DNA from: Brachionus rotundiformis
Taxonomy: Eukaryota > Rotifera > Eurotatoria > Ploima > Brachionidae
Assembly (NCBI GenBank): GCA_016802295.1
Contig: JAESIW010000138.1
Location: forward strand, 567,904 to 631,903
Direction of reading: 5' to 3'
Length of the DNA: 64,000 nt
Shown piece by piece: positions 39,901 to 51,725 of the stretch (position 1 is the stretch's first letter; each line of letters starts with the position of its first letter). The translations under genes and the position numbers were made by a program. The notes beneath the pieces are model-generated. The model ran no database searches. It was not told the DNA's origin and saw only the letters and a program-made list of their open reading frames with translations.

Positions 39901-42900
39901 GGGCTATTGAATTAGCTCGTTTCGAGGAGCGATCCTCGCCAAGGGCAAAGTGTGTGGGAATCTGGGACAAAGAGAGTCTCTTGGGAAGCGATTTGTCACC
40001 GTGTACATCTCTGTGGATACGGTAAGGACTAAAATCTGTGTTAAGCTGGATGTGATTTATGTGTTGAGGGGGCCTCGAAACGAATCTGTCGCTTGCTGAA
40101 TCCCACATGGCACTTTCAACTCAATCAAAAGTATCCGAGTATCATATAAATAAATGTATATATTCTTTTCTACAAACAAAATCTCTATATTAAGCGTTAA
40201 GTTATATAATAGCAATCAGAAGTTTTTTTTTTTTTTTAATTAAACATTTACTTAAATTACAATTTAGATTACTTAAACAAATTTATTTAAGGAAAAGCAA
40301 TATTGGAAGTTATTATTATTCGATATCCTTAGATTAACTTATAAATATTGTTCTAAAAGCTTGAAAGTTGTTCAAAAAACAATTCCTTAAGAGCCCACTG
40401 TTTCTCCATAAGTTATCAAAGTGTCTGTTTAAATTATAAATTTCATCCAAACATTGGTAAATGGTATTTGCTGCAAATAAATTTTATTATATAATAATAA
40501 TAATGAAATAACTAGAAATATATAGAAGGTCTTATCTGAAAGAAACATTCTTTTCCTTGCTTTGGTTAGAATCGATTAATAAATTTAGATAAGATAATCT
40601 TTATCCTGAAGCAAACAGATGTGTTTATTAGATACCAAGTTGGCTTTGTATTAGTTGCATGCAAATAGCTTCACATGCTTGATGTTGAATGCTTGATGAT
40701 CCGAAAATAGAACAGCTAGCTCGGAACTTGTTGAATTGTTATGCAATTGATGCGAATGGATGAAATCAATCGAAAACTAAGATTTAAGCTTTTAAATTTA
40801 TACTTAATTTAAAGGTTTCTTTCTGTCTTAAGAGTATTAACCTTAAATAAATATCTAGCGTGGTTTAGTTAAGCTGTTCAAACTGTTTCCAAATCTATTA
40901 GATTTGATTAAAATGTAAATTTTAAAATATAAACAATCGAGCGATTTAACTCGCTGTTTAAACTCCGAGTTGTTTATACCTTCAATTTAAAAAAAGAAAA
41001 ATTATCATTAAACTGATTAATCTTTAAATATAAATGATAGCACTCAAGCTCTATCATTTAATTACTTTTTAAAATAAAAATTAAACTATTTTTTTAATCT
41101 TAAGCAAACTATTTGGTCTCGAATCTCCGACTATTCTATCTTTCATAGGCTCATACTTGATTATCTATTCATACTAGTAGAGAATTGGTTGCATAATAAA
41201 GCCAAATATTGGATATTTGAATATTAAAGAAAAACATCTTCTCAAATTGATTGATTGAGAACTAAATAAAATACAATCTGACAACCTTTTCTCAGGGCCT
41301 AATCAACAAATTGACTTATTTTCTATTAATAATAACTATTCTCCCATGATATTCGAAATAGATTAGCTATTGTAAGTATTTTTGTTATTTTTGTTATTTA
41401 TGATTTTTAATTTTTGCTGATGCATAGCATAAAATTAGCTTTTTGGTAGGAAATTTCATTTCATAAAAAATTGATAATCATAAAAGATTCTTTATAAATT
41501 GTATATAGAAGTAAAAAAAAACATTTCTTCTTGGTTTATTTAATTAAACAGTGAAGCAAAAGCCTCGGATTAGATAAGTTTTAATCAAGAAAGTATACTT
41601 TCAAATTTCTACTTTAAATATGCCAGTTGTTTAAAACAATGTTCATATTTTGCTTTTTGAACAAAAAAATGAGCTTAATCTTAATACAAATATTGATAAT
41701 TAATAATTTAAATAGAATTTGTAATGAATAGATAAATTTAACCACGAATCTAAAAATTGTTTTTGTTTTTTTTTAAATTTAAAATTTAATTTTGTTTAAA
41801 GCTTAATTATCTAGTTAAATTTTTTTTTCACAATTAGATAAGATTTTTATTTATTGTTTCTTAAATAAATAAATAAATTCCACTTAAAACCAGATATTTT
41901 TTTTCTTAATTCATAGAGATAAAAAATAGTGTGAAAATTTAAAACCTAATTGCACATACCTTGTACTGTGACATCACTTGGTCAATTGTGTTTGAATTTT
42001 TTAGTTCCAAATGCTGAATTTTAGCCACTTTTTCCATCAAATATTTAAGCTTTAAGTCAAGACATTCCAAATCTGATTGAAATTTTTTCTCAAACTTATT
42101 CGATTGACTCTTATGAGCTGACTTTTCGCCAAATTCATTTAATTTTCTACAGCATGTATTGTAACTATCTAATAATAATTTTATATCCGAATTTGAAAAT
42201 TCAATAAACTGCTGATTTGTAGAGCTATCCGCATTTAACTCGGTAGATTGTTTAATCAATTCCTCAATTTCATACTTTATATTACCAAGCATCAAATCAA
42301 AATTGGTACTTGGATCAGTGCTTTTTTTTCTTTCCTCATACTCCTCAAAATCACTAATTTTTATCTTATTCATCAAATTAAACAGTCTATCTTTTTTGAA
42401 TTGTAATCTATAGCTTAGTATTTGCTTGCGTAAACTTTGGATTCTAAGCTTTAGCTGTTGGATAAGATCTAGACTTTCCTCATCAGGCGGTGGTATTGCC
42501 AAGCATACACTGGGAACATTGATAGACTGGTCTGAGCCAGCTTTGCGAACTTTCCACTTGCTCTTTTGGCTATTATCATCCACTAAGCATTCCTCATTTT
42601 TATTCCAACTTATCTTTTAAATTAATTTTGAAAATTAATTAAAATATAAAATATTTCTAATTACTTGAGATCTGCGGTAGTCGATCAAAAACTTGCATCT
42701 ATTGTAAGGATGACTCAGTTTTTGTCTTCGGAGTTTGAATGGGGCCAAAGATTTACTCTTATTCGACAGACTGTCAAATTTTGAGCTCAGACCAACAACT
42801 TCCATGCTCAATTTGTCCAATTTATTAATTGAATCTTCATAATTTTTATGATTTGACTTGCTTATTATATCTGTCAGCTGGTTGCGGAATTCTTCAACCC

Positions 42901-45900
42901 GATCGCACAAATTAATATGCTCATTTTTGAACTAAAAAATAATCTTTTATAATAAATTTTTTTTATCATTTTTCTTACCTTTTCGTAGTCAATTAAATGG
43001 CCTAGATGGACTGATAAGAGATAAGAGAGCTCATTGATCCAATTGAAGTGATCAAGCAAAGTATCTGAATAAGTCTGAAAGATGGGTATGTTTGAAAAAG
43101 CTTCAATTAAAATTTCTTTTTAATATACCTTTACATGATTAGCAGCTGGGTGCTTTTCATTTACCATTGACTCTGCCAGAACTCTAATTGGATTAATATT
43201 TATAACCAGGCGTCTTTCCAGTTCATAATCTAAACTCTTTTTGTATTGCTTTAGGCTGGAGCTGTCCAATTTTTGTGGATTAGACCAGTCTCTATTGAGC
43301 TCTATCTGCTCTTTTTGATCAAGAAAAAATATCTCATCATTTATCTGTTTTACGAAATCGTTGTACTGATTAAGCAGTTTTAAACGCTGATTAGATAAAT
43401 TCTACAATTTAAATATAATTTATAAATTAGTTAAAAAATAGAAAATAAATTCTATCTTTACATAAGTAAAATTGTACAATATTTCGAGCTCATTAAAACA
43501 ATATTTGAAATTGTCTTGTTTATCTAAGCCAAATTCTTGTAAATATCTTTCCCTAAACTGGTTTATGTCATGTTGAATTTGTTGGGTTTTTTTAATTTCG
43601 GACTGAATTTGGTCAAATTCACTTGGAAAAGTTTGCACCTGTAAGACCGATTTTTGACTTTCTAGCCAGTTAATCTTGGAATCAAAGTCAGAATTGTCTC
43701 GTTGTATCTCGATTTCGATTGAATTTTTAAAATTTTGTTGATAATTAGCAATTTTGGCCTTGAGTTCTAGTGATCGATTTTGAATACTCTCAGCCCTTGG
43801 TAAAAAAATGTTCCAATTTATTTACTAAAAGAAAAAAAGATAAAAAAATAATAACTTTTTATAATAGACATCAGCATCATAATGCTCTTCGTCAATTAAA
43901 AGTTGACATTCAGCGAACATTTTGCGAATTTCCTGGTCACATTTGTCAAATTGTTCGCCTAATCTGTCATTAAATGATTTCAAATGACCATTTAACAACA
44001 CCTTGTTCGAAGCCTGGAAAATTTTATTTTTTAATTTTTTCTTACTTTAAAATTTTAATTAAAAAAAATATTCTAATTTTACCTTATTGAGCTCGTTTTC
44101 TACAGAGTTGAGTATTTTTTTACTATTTTCATTATATTTTTCGATTCGAATTATAACAGTTTGTAGGTTTTCGTATCTTTTTTAATTTTTATATATGGTT
44201 TTTTAAGTCAAAAGGCTTACTTTTTATAGGTTTTTTCCAATAAGTTTTCCCTTAGCTGAATATAATTATCAAATTTTAGCCAAACTTTCTCTATTGAGGC
44301 GAGCTCATTGTCCAAATTGAGCGAGTCGGAGCTTGGTAAGCTCACCATTTCGTTGTACAGGTTGATCAGGTGTTTTTTTTCCTTTAATCTCATTGAGTAT
44401 TCTTCAAGGCGGAAATTTTTTATGTCATTTAGCAAGTTTTTGACCTCTAGGAGGCTTTTGGGCACTGTGCGATTGTCCATAGTGGAAATGGAGTCGCGCA
44501 ACCAGCGCATCAACGATTTGCAGATAGACGAATACTCGTCCATCAGTATTTTTTTGTGCTTTAAATTAGAAAAGTTTAATTGAACAAAAATGGCTCTGGC
44601 AAAAATTTGGGATCCTAAATTACAGTTTCTAGTTTTATGTCTGCTGGGTGCATTGGTACATTTGGTATGGCGTTGAACAGCATTGAAACATAAGTCATAA
44701 TGGACTTTTCGTCCGGCCGATCTGTATCCACATCTTAAATGACCGATATTAAGATAAATAAACACCAAATATACCAAATCAAACCTTCTGGGTCTAAGAG
44801 CTTAGTTACTCCAAACTCATTTTCGGCAAAATCAAATGCTATTCGTAGATTTTCTAGATTAGATCTAAGATATGAATCATTGAAGCTTATCTTATCAGGT
44901 CTAAGTAAATAAATTGGTAAAAAAAATTGAAATTAATTAAAATTTTAGACCAAAACCTGTGTCTATTAAGAATAGCTATAAGGGCTTTGCCATCGCGCCA
45001 ACTGCTCGAAAAATCTTTTACCCTCACCGAATCGTAGCCTTTTAGATTCTCATGGCACCACTCAAGTAATGCTTGTTGGGCGTTCATCTCATCTTTTTGC
45101 ATACCATCGGCCGAAATCTGCCAACATAAACAAAATTAAACTTAATCTTTATTTGATTAAAAGGCTTTATTCAAAGTTAATAGTGTGCACAAAGCGTATT
45201 TGCTTTTCAACAATGATTTACAAATAAAAATTCTTTAATCTTTTTTTTTATATTATATTATATTATTTTATTTCAAAGTAATAAAATATATGAAAATTAT
45301 TGCAAATATTTCAAAATATTTTCTTATTTAGAAAAAAATAAAAAAATTTGAAAAAAAAAAAGTCGTGCTTATTTTATTAGAAGTTAAAGCGAAAACTTAA
45401 TTCTAAATTAAATAAATAGTTCTACCTTTAAACAAATAAAAAATATTTTAATAATAACAAGAAATATTTTGTAATTTGATAGAAAAAATAGTACAAATTT
45501 AGCTCGTGTGAATACCAACACGGATTTGCCTATCACTATGGTGCTGAAATCGAAGGAAAAAAAATGCAAAGAGTAAAAAATTATCATTCCTAAATTGGTG
45601 TTGAATTACCAACTGTGTGAGAAGAGGCTTTTCAAAAAAATAATAATAATTTTTTATTGCTTGTTGAAAAATACCTTGCATTATTTAGTATTGAAAAGGT
45701 AATATTTTTCGAATTGAAGCTTGTTCAAATAAAGATAAGAATAATTCCTTATTTGTGCCAGTTGAGATTTCACAGTGGGTTAAATCATGAAATAAATTAA
45801 AGATAAAAAAAAGCAAATGTTTGCCAAAAAAGATTGGCACAAATCAACCAGATCAAAATATTATAATTTTAAAGTGGGTGTCTAATAAATCAAATTTGAA

Positions 45901-48900
45901 TTTTAAAATATTATTCAATAAATAAGACAAATTTTTAACTTAAAGCACTTATTTATTACTAATTATTATTTTTTGATTAACTTCCGGCGACTTGTTTGAC
46001 AGGTCTTTTTTTTCAAGCCAGACTTAGCCGAAAGTGTCCCAGACGCATACAAATGAATAATTAGCCAAATTGAGTTTATCAATCAATCATATGAACTTTC
46101 GAGATGGATAGTTTTAGCGAATATTTCTAGTCAATTAATCATTGGTGACCTAAATGATGCATTTAAATTTCAAATCGTCTATGGAAAAAAAATGGAACAG
46201 GGTGCCAAATTTCAAATGTCGCAAAATTTAAATAAAAATTAAACTTTTTATTCTTTTGATTTAGACTCAAGTTCAGAATTATTTGTTGAAAAAATAAATA
46301 AATAAACAAAAAATAAAATTTTATAAAATTAGTTCGTTATTGATATAAAAATTTAAATTAAAAAACCAAATCCCGATTTTTAACTGTTTGTTTTTTAATT
46401 ATTTCATAATTTAATGAGTTTATTTCAAAAAATATATATAATTTTAATTTAAAAAGGAAAAAAATAAATAAACAAGCAAACAAAATGGAAGCATATTAAC
46501 AAAACCGTGCCAATGTTACATTCAACTTTTCATCTAAAGCAATCATCTATGCCTTGGCCTATCTACTTAATTTTTTTTAATTTCTAATTTTTTTCTATAA
46601 AATTTCTATAAAAATATAATTACAAAAAAAAGAGAAAATTTTCAACAAAAAGATATAAAAATCTTAACAAGATAAAAATGTTAAAACTGTAATAACAATA
46701 AATTGTTTAGACTGGTGACGGAATGAAATTAAAGGCTAAAATTTAATTATTCAAAAGACTAAGAGAGCTAAAACTATTTTGGGAATAACTTTGGTAATCG
46801 AGCAAGTCGACACTGGTCGATATGGTCGTATTTTCGGAAGACGCGAACGGCGCTTGCTTGTTAAGCGAGTTGAATAGAGTATAGACAGAAATATTGTCCG
46901 CAAAGTCTAGTTTAATTGAGTGCAATTCGTTCAGGTAATTCGACCGATCATTTGCCAATGGCACATCTTGAGCACATTTTAGATTCCTCTTTTTTTTCAA
47001 ATGCTGAATTCTGTTCAATTTTCGATTAACATCATTCAAAATTTTGAACGAAAAGGAAGAATTATGGTGCGGCGAAGTGTCCAAATTGGTTTGCGATTTG
47101 CTCATTGACTGACTATTGGTAAGCGAAAGAGAGCTACTAGACTCCCTAAGGACACACGACACACTGTCATCGATGTACTTGAAAGCGTCCTGGTTGCCAT
47201 GGAAACCATTAAAAGCCTGGACAGTCGAGTTTTCAGCTTCGCTAAATCGCGAACTCCGGCGCTTGTTTAGGCTCCTGATGATTAGCTTTTTGATCATACT
47301 GGGCGAAAATTTCTTCCTCTCTGGCCTTTCCAGCGAACAATGTGAGTCAATGGTAAGCGATGAATCGGACACACTGGTCCTGTTCGAGCAGTTGTCTTTC
47401 TCAAATGAATAGCTGGTCGAGTGGCTGACCAGATCGCTTATTTTGACATCATCGTTCTCAATCGACTGAATGTTGTATATAGCTGGCGACTTTTTGAAGC
47501 GCCCAGGCGGTTTTTCTACCTGGCGTTCTATTTCGTCTATGTAGTCATCTCTTTCGTAGTTGAACAACTCGTCAATGTGCTCTAAATTGCACTCTGTCTG
47601 TGGCTCATCGATTACCAGAAAATTTTCATCTGTGTTGGATTTTGGCACGCGGCGGTGCGTAAATCCGCCACTTTTGAAGCTATTTTTCATTTTGGAAAGC
47701 AAGTTAAGCCGCGTGCCAGAATCGTACGAAAAAGACTGCTTCATTTGGCTACGACTATTTGACGATTTTGTATTGAAACAATTGAAATTGCCACTCTTAC
47801 GGTTCAAGTTATTTCCCATAATTTTTTTATTTTTTATTTATTTATTTTTATTTAAATTAAAAATCGAAAATCTTTTAAAAAAAATGGGAATTTTTTTAAA
47901 ATAAAAGATGAAAATAAAAGATAGTTTATTTGTTTTTATTTAGATAAATTTGTTTCTCTTTTCTTTTTCTCTTTGTTGGAGAAAATAGCCTTCAGAAATA
48001 TTACGAATAATAGATAAATAATCCTTTTTTAATTAAATTAAACTAAAAAACATGTTCCAAGATTAAAATTGCATTATTTTCTATAGATATATTTGAAATG
48101 TGCATGCAAATTAAATTTTATTTTTTCTATACATGATTATAGAAATTTTATAGCTTTTTTATGCTCACTTATATCCCCAAATCGAGCACTCTTACGCTCT
48201 TAAGCCAAGTCATTAAGGACTTTGCTTGCATGCGGACATTCGGCAAGGTAAAGCTGCCACCCAAATCTGGGCCAATATTAAACAGCCACCGACTTGAGAG
48301 GCACCGAAACTACACAACATTATTATGAAATAAATTATTGATTTTTTAATCTCTAGATTTAATTTAAATTATTTCTAATTTAGATGACAGATTTAGAAGC
48401 AAGATTTGGTTGCCTAGTAGAATATCTTTTTGTACCAAAACAAAATAAAATAAATAAACATAAATTTTTGATTACTTTTTTTTTTTCAAATATTAAAAGC
48501 TCATTTAACTATTGATAATAAATCAAACCTGAGGCTATTAGCCAACAAAGCAGCAGTCGAAATTTTACTTTTAATCTAAACTTATAAATTTTGTTCCAAT
48601 ATTGTTTGGCTAGTATAAATCAAAAGCAATTAACATTAATTTAGACACGGCTTGAGTCTAAAAAGCTCATTGAACAAATCCAACAATCGTGCCTTATTTT
48701 AAAAATCCATTTAAAATATGCCTAATTAAAAAATAATTATCACCTTGGGCCCTTAAAAAATCGATATTTTCAAGTTCTATTCCTTAAAAGTATCTCATCA
48801 TAATCATCATGTCTAAAATTAATTTTAAAATGTTTTTTATTTTTCTATCTTGTGTAATAATTTGTGCTGCTCTGACGGCTTCATCCAAATTCGCTAATTA

Positions 48901-51725
48901 TTTCACCAATATTTGATTAGTATTTTTTTCTTAATTTTGGCTACGAATTAATAAAATAATTAGAAAACTGCCAGCAAAACTTTTAATTAAAATTATTTTT
49001 GGGTTCATTGCCAAATGAGTCTAAAGAAAAACATTTTGCTCCTTATTATAGTCAAGCACGTGTAAACAAAAACCAATTTATGATCAATCAATCAGTCTAT
49101 GCTTTAAAATTTTAAAACTGGCTTTTTAGCCAAGCACGATATCGTCTTCCAATAAAGAGGTAATTAAGAAAAAAATTTATATATTTATATATATATAAAC
49201 ATATTTATAAAAATCGATAAATTTCAATTCATTAGACTAACAATTATATGAGTAAATTTTTGACGATTTGAAATTTAAATTAGGATATAGATACAAATTA
49301 TCCACATGCTCAAGCATATTTACCTTTATTCTATTTGACTGTGTCCTGATCATTATCTAATAATGGAGAGAATTTATTTTAATTTTTGTTCATTATTCTG
49401 AAAGCCAAAAAGCTTCCTTTTTTTCAACGTGATATTTTTGGAATTAATTTAGAAATAATAAATAAATAAATAAATAAAAACTCAATAAAACTACTTATAA
49501 ATTTAATTAAAATGCAAATGTCAATTTAGGTTAAAAAAAAAATTATCAAGATAGTTGATTCAGTGAAAAATAATATTTTTGATTTTTTTATTTATTCAAT
49601 TAGAGGCTTTAATTTTGATACCATAATAAATAAAAATTGGTCACTTACTTGGAAATATGAAATTAAAATCCAGACTAGACCAAGTGTTATTTTCGGGTTT
49701 CCGTAAAAAATATCCTCACTGTGAATATTTACTAATTTTAGCTTTATGAACAAAAAAAAAAGAATAAAATAGAATAGATAATTTTCAAAATTTGCTAATT
49801 AAGTATTTTCCGGATCTAAAATTTTGTTTATTTTGTTTGGATCATTTATAAATTTTTTTCTGTTTTTTTTTTTTTTAATTCAGGCTACTCTGCCAACAAA
49901 AAAGAAAAACGAGGTTAGATAAATATTAAGCCATAATTTGAATTTTAAACATATCTATAGATAAATTGAAAGAAAATAGAAAAAAAGTAAAAAAAATTCA
50001 CAAACTGTTTTACTTGTATTAATTGATTAGATAAGAGAAAAAAAACTCTAATTTAAATAATGGAATTTTAGATTCGGATTGATTGAGCTAACAATTAAAT
50101 TAATTTTACTTTATTGCTCTTCAAATAATCCAAGCATATTCTTATATTTTGTAATGAGTGAAATTTAGAGCTTCCTTTTTCTTTGTTCTAAAAAAAAAAA
50201 ATAATTAAATAAATATCTATCAGTATTTTTTTTTTATTGCACTTACAAATGTTTTTTTGGTTAATATTTGTAGCAGAAGAAGCAAATTAGTACCATCTTT
50301 TAAATCTTGATATAAATCGTCTATGTTTTTACCAATCTGAAAATAAAATAAAAACAATATATTTTTTATTATCTATTGGGCTTTTTAGTTGACCTTTGCG
50401 GTAGAGAAAATCATGGGATTTGTGGGCATAAAATGGTTTTAAATTAAAGAAAAATAGCAAAAGTGAGTCGATTGTTTTTTGTTGTCTGTGTTCATTATCT
50501 TAAGTTAAGATATCAAGAGCCTTGTGTACACTTACCCACAGATAGGGCTATTTTATTTTCATTTATTGGAGATAATAAATTTATTTTTAGCTTTAAACTA
50601 TTGTGTATATAGATCATTTAGAGTTAATCGATTCCAAATAGATATGCATGCTACACAAGCGCTTGCAATTTAATTAACCCAAGCTACGAGATTTGTATAC
50701 TGAGATATTATTGATTTTTGATTGTTGAGCAAAATTGTTTTCGGAATATTACTGGCAAATTAACTCTAAAATCCCTAGCCGTGGATATATTCCCAATTAT
50801 AAGACTTCGCCTCAAACTCTACGAAAACAAATTCGGCTTACCTCATTTAAATATTTGTTAATCCATTTGGTAAATGTTTTCTTTTGCATTGCATCTCTTT
50901 CATCTTAAATCAATAAATAATAAAATTATAAATTAGTCAAAATTTAAGGTAGATTATTATTATAATTATTAAGTGAGTTATTTAATCCTTTAATTAAACT
51001 TTTATTTGTTTAACTTGATGCCAAAAAAAATACTAAGTTTAAAACAATAATTTTATTCGAAGCCAAAAATGGTTTAAAATGATCAGATTTTTTCAATTAA
51101 ATGATCCTACTCAGCTAATTGGATGCCAAATTCCCCGGCTGATTTAAACTTTTGGCAAATTTGAACTAATTAATTTAAAATTTAATCTTGATACAAATCA
51201 AAAGCTTGGAAACAAAAATTGCTCCCAAGCCCAACAAAACCATCTTACTCTTCGAAGGCTTCATCTAAAAATTCTATCTAGTTAGAAACCATTCAGAAAA
51301 AAATAATAATAATAAGAACAATTCATCCAATATCTGGTTCACAATTATTTTTAGATAAACCAGAGCTGATCGATTCAAATTAAGTCCTAGATTAAATGGA
51401 TTTATTTACCTTGAGCAGAAAATATTTTACGATCGTAGGAATCCAGTTTTAAATAATTTAAATCAAATTTTAGATGATTTTGATTAAATTTGTTTAAATT
51501 TGTCGAGTCGTCTTTTGTTAAATTTAATTTATAACTAAATAAATTAAGATCTTGATTTTCAAAACAGCTTATACAATTGCTTGTATCGTCATTAAATTCG
51601 TCATTTAAATTGTTATGAATATCTTGCTCATATATTTTATTATTATTTAAATTTCTAATTTTAGCCAGGCTCGGGTCGGCTACCGGATTCGTAGCCAGCT
51701 TGAACCTAATCGACTTGCAGCTCAT
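24986..51725 (-). CDS. Plakin: CH1-CH2 actin-binding domain, plakin domain with SH3, plectin repeats
   Basis: Twenty-five exons, about 3281 residues, all junctions GT-AG and in phase. Exons: 51725-51410, 50903-50842, 50336-50247, 50187-50110, 49741-49649 (CH1); 45117-44957, 44900-44785, 44733-44624 (CH2); 44558-44221, 44176-44083, 44013-43856, 43795-43462, 43401-43129, 43074-42979, 42931-42665, 42613-41960, 39577-39393, 38617-38470, 38397-38216, 38150-37952, 37879-37796, 37088-36970, 36773-36689 (plakin domain); 33075-27702 (plectin repeats); 25215-24986 (C-terminus). Signature strings are DERDAMQKKTFTKWINKYL, LLDPEDVDTDRPDEKSIMTY and VPSVCLAIPPPDEE. The layout is that of C. elegans VAB-10A and the plectin-repeat isoform of fly Shot. 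Such proteins tie actin to intermediate filaments and to adhesion sites. The spectrin rod, EF-hand and GAS2 parts of spectraplakins are absent from the whole locus. Confidence 0.9.
26443..26640 (+). pseudogene. Relic of a non-LTR retrotransposon reverse transcriptase
   Basis: The plus strand reads WCPHLEKDNSEIEKVQRKMT followed by KITPQLLKHYKMLKLTKLNF. This is the C-terminal block of CR1/jockey/RTE-type reverse transcriptase ORFs (W-P-L-KD---IEKVQRR-TK---L---Y--RL--L-L). Stop codons follow within 20 residues and no upstream RT palm is visible, so this is a dead 3' fragment. It lies in a plakin intron, opposite to the gene. Confidence 0.6.
27417..27426. other. Assembly gap (10 N)
   Basis: Ten unknown bases between A/T-rich flanks, in the intron or 3' flank just below the giant plectin-repeat exon. 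The true length of missing DNA is unknown, so an exon could be hidden here. Confidence 0.99.
27702..33075 (-). other. Giant plectin-repeat exon of the plakin
   Basis: One exon of 5374 nt carries about 36 plectin-repeat helices (SISEAIQRGLV, SIKEAVKRGIL and similar). Two blocks of repeats are separated by a roughly 320-residue charged, Gln/Glu-rich linker (about 30440-31400). The exon ends CAAG|GTAAGC, a strong donor; if not spliced, translation stops at TAG 27691-27693 three codons later. Base composition is near 50% GC, far above the flanking DNA and above the paralogous exon at 17047-21876. Confidence 0.92.
33309..35530. repeat. Two diverged direct copies of an intronic repeat, one internally deleted
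   Basis: Block 33309-33541 is repeated at 35132-35347; the shared stretch includes TTAGTAATTAGCATGTGCTT. Block 34461-34590 is repeated at 35382-35530 (TCTGATTGAGCGGTTTCGTG). The blocks are about 920 bp apart in the first copy but about 35 bp apart in the second, so the second copy is an internal-deletion derivative. The longer copy has a short acidic reading frame near 33600-33735 broken by stops. Its family cannot be named from what is visible. Both copies lie in the plakin intron 33076-36688. Confidence 0.65.
36689..44558 (-). other. Plakin domain: spectrin repeats and SH3
   Basis: Fifteen exons encode helical spectrin-type repeats. Landmarks are SICKSLMRWLRDSISTMDN, the typical plakin block HPAANHVK followed by DHFNWINELSYLLSVHL, and FKLRRQKLSHPYNRCKFLID leading into the SH3. 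The SH3 is split by an intron at RRSQ|ISWNKNEE and ends DDNSQKSKWKVRKAG, then VPSVCLAIPPPDEE. After it the repeats continue to SLTKSDKQFT, which joins the plectin-repeat exon directly. In known plakins this domain binds integrin beta-4, BP180 or related membrane partners. Confidence 0.9.
39647..40108 (-). other. Alternative first exon within the plakin domain
   Basis: A 154-codon ORF opening with ATG (MWDSASDRFVSRPPQHINH) in the 2.4-kb intron after the SH3 exon. It ends in phase 0 at AAT|GTGTGA, which would join the next plakin exon (39577) as NPFENYIKN|DFENND. Its content is basic and Ser/Arg-rich, with no helical repeat pattern. It would give an isoform with only the last spectrin repeats and the plectin repeats, without CH domains or SH3. 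The donor is weaker than most in the gene. Upstream DNA near 40600-40760 is somewhat GC-richer and contains ATGCAAAT, a POU-type octamer. Confidence 0.5.
44624..45117 (-). other. Plakin CH2 exons
   Basis: Three exons encode calponin-homology domain 2: ALLEWCHENLKGYDSVRVKD, SSSWRDGKALIAILNRHR, LRIAFDFAENEFGVTKLLD and DEKSIMTYVSMLFNAIP. The first begins in phase 0 right after a CAG acceptor, so any upstream phase-0 exon can be joined to it. That matters for the alternative start ORF in the preceding 4.5-kb intron. Confidence 0.95.
46743..47819 (-). CDS. 358-codon ORF nested between CH1 and CH2, Met-Gly start
   Basis: An uninterrupted ORF on the plakin strand, inside the 4.5-kb intron between the CH1 and CH2 exons. 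It begins MGNNLNRKSG, with Gly2 and nearby basic residues that fit N-myristoylation. The rest is Ser/Asn-rich with basic patches (KMIKKLIIRSLNKRR-type and HLKKKRNLKC) and no fold that I recognise. Vertebrate dystonin and MACF1 have isoforms that skip CH1 and start from an exon at this place, and dystonin-a3 is described as having a myristoylation motif; the position here is the same. A donor CAG|GTAGAA at about 47516 is phase 0 and would join the CH2 exon. If it is not used, the ORF ends at its own stop and is a nested single-exon gene. Codon content looks genuinely coding; the function is unknown. Confidence 0.65.
   Translation of the reverse strand: MGNNLNRKSGNFNCFNTKSSNSRSQMKQSFSYDSGTRLNLLSKMKNSFKSGGFTHRRVPKSNTDENFLVIDEPQTECNLEHIDELFNYERDDYIDEIERQVEKPPGRFKKSPAIYNIQSIENDDVKISDLVSHSTSYSFEKDNCSNRTSVSDSSLTIDSHCSLERPERKKFSPSMIKKLIIRSLNKRRSSRFSEAENSTVQAFNGFHGNQDAFKYIDDSVSCVLRESSSSLSLTNSQSMSKSQTNLDTSPHHNSSFSFKILNDVNRKLNRIQHLKKKRNLKCAQDVPLANDRSNYLNELHSIKLDFADNISVYTLFNSLNKQAPFASSENTTISTSVDLLDYQSYSQNSFSSLSLLNN
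48140..48320 (-). promoter_or_regulatory. Possible internal promoter upstream of the Met-Gly exon
   Basis: A distinctly GC-richer patch within an otherwise A/T intron, about 330-500 bases upstream of the ATG at 47819. It contains a TATAAAAT box on the minus strand near 48150. It encodes nothing convincing. Together with the start-like ORF downstream it is the best candidate for an internal plakin promoter. Confidence 0.35.
49649..50903 (-). other. Plakin CH1 exons
   Basis: Four exons (50903-50842, 50336-50247, 50187-50110, 49741-49649) encode calponin-homology domain 1: KTFTKWINKYLNE, DLYQDLKDGTNLLLLLQIL, KFHSLQNIRICLDYLKSNK and GNPKITLGLVWILISYFQ. These match the CH1 of plectin, dystonin and MACF1 almost residue for residue, including the LKDG and KFH-LQN-NI signatures. 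The preceding first exon (51725-51410) encodes an Asn/Asp-rich leader with no known fold. Confidence 0.95.

Noticed and set aside
48195..48303. Small 35-codon minus-strand ORF in the GC-rich intron patch
   Set aside because: Too short and without a recognisable domain; more likely promoter or 5' leader sequence.
49450..49490. AAAT tandem repeat
   Set aside because: A short microsatellite of a kind common in A/T-rich genomes; no sign of function.
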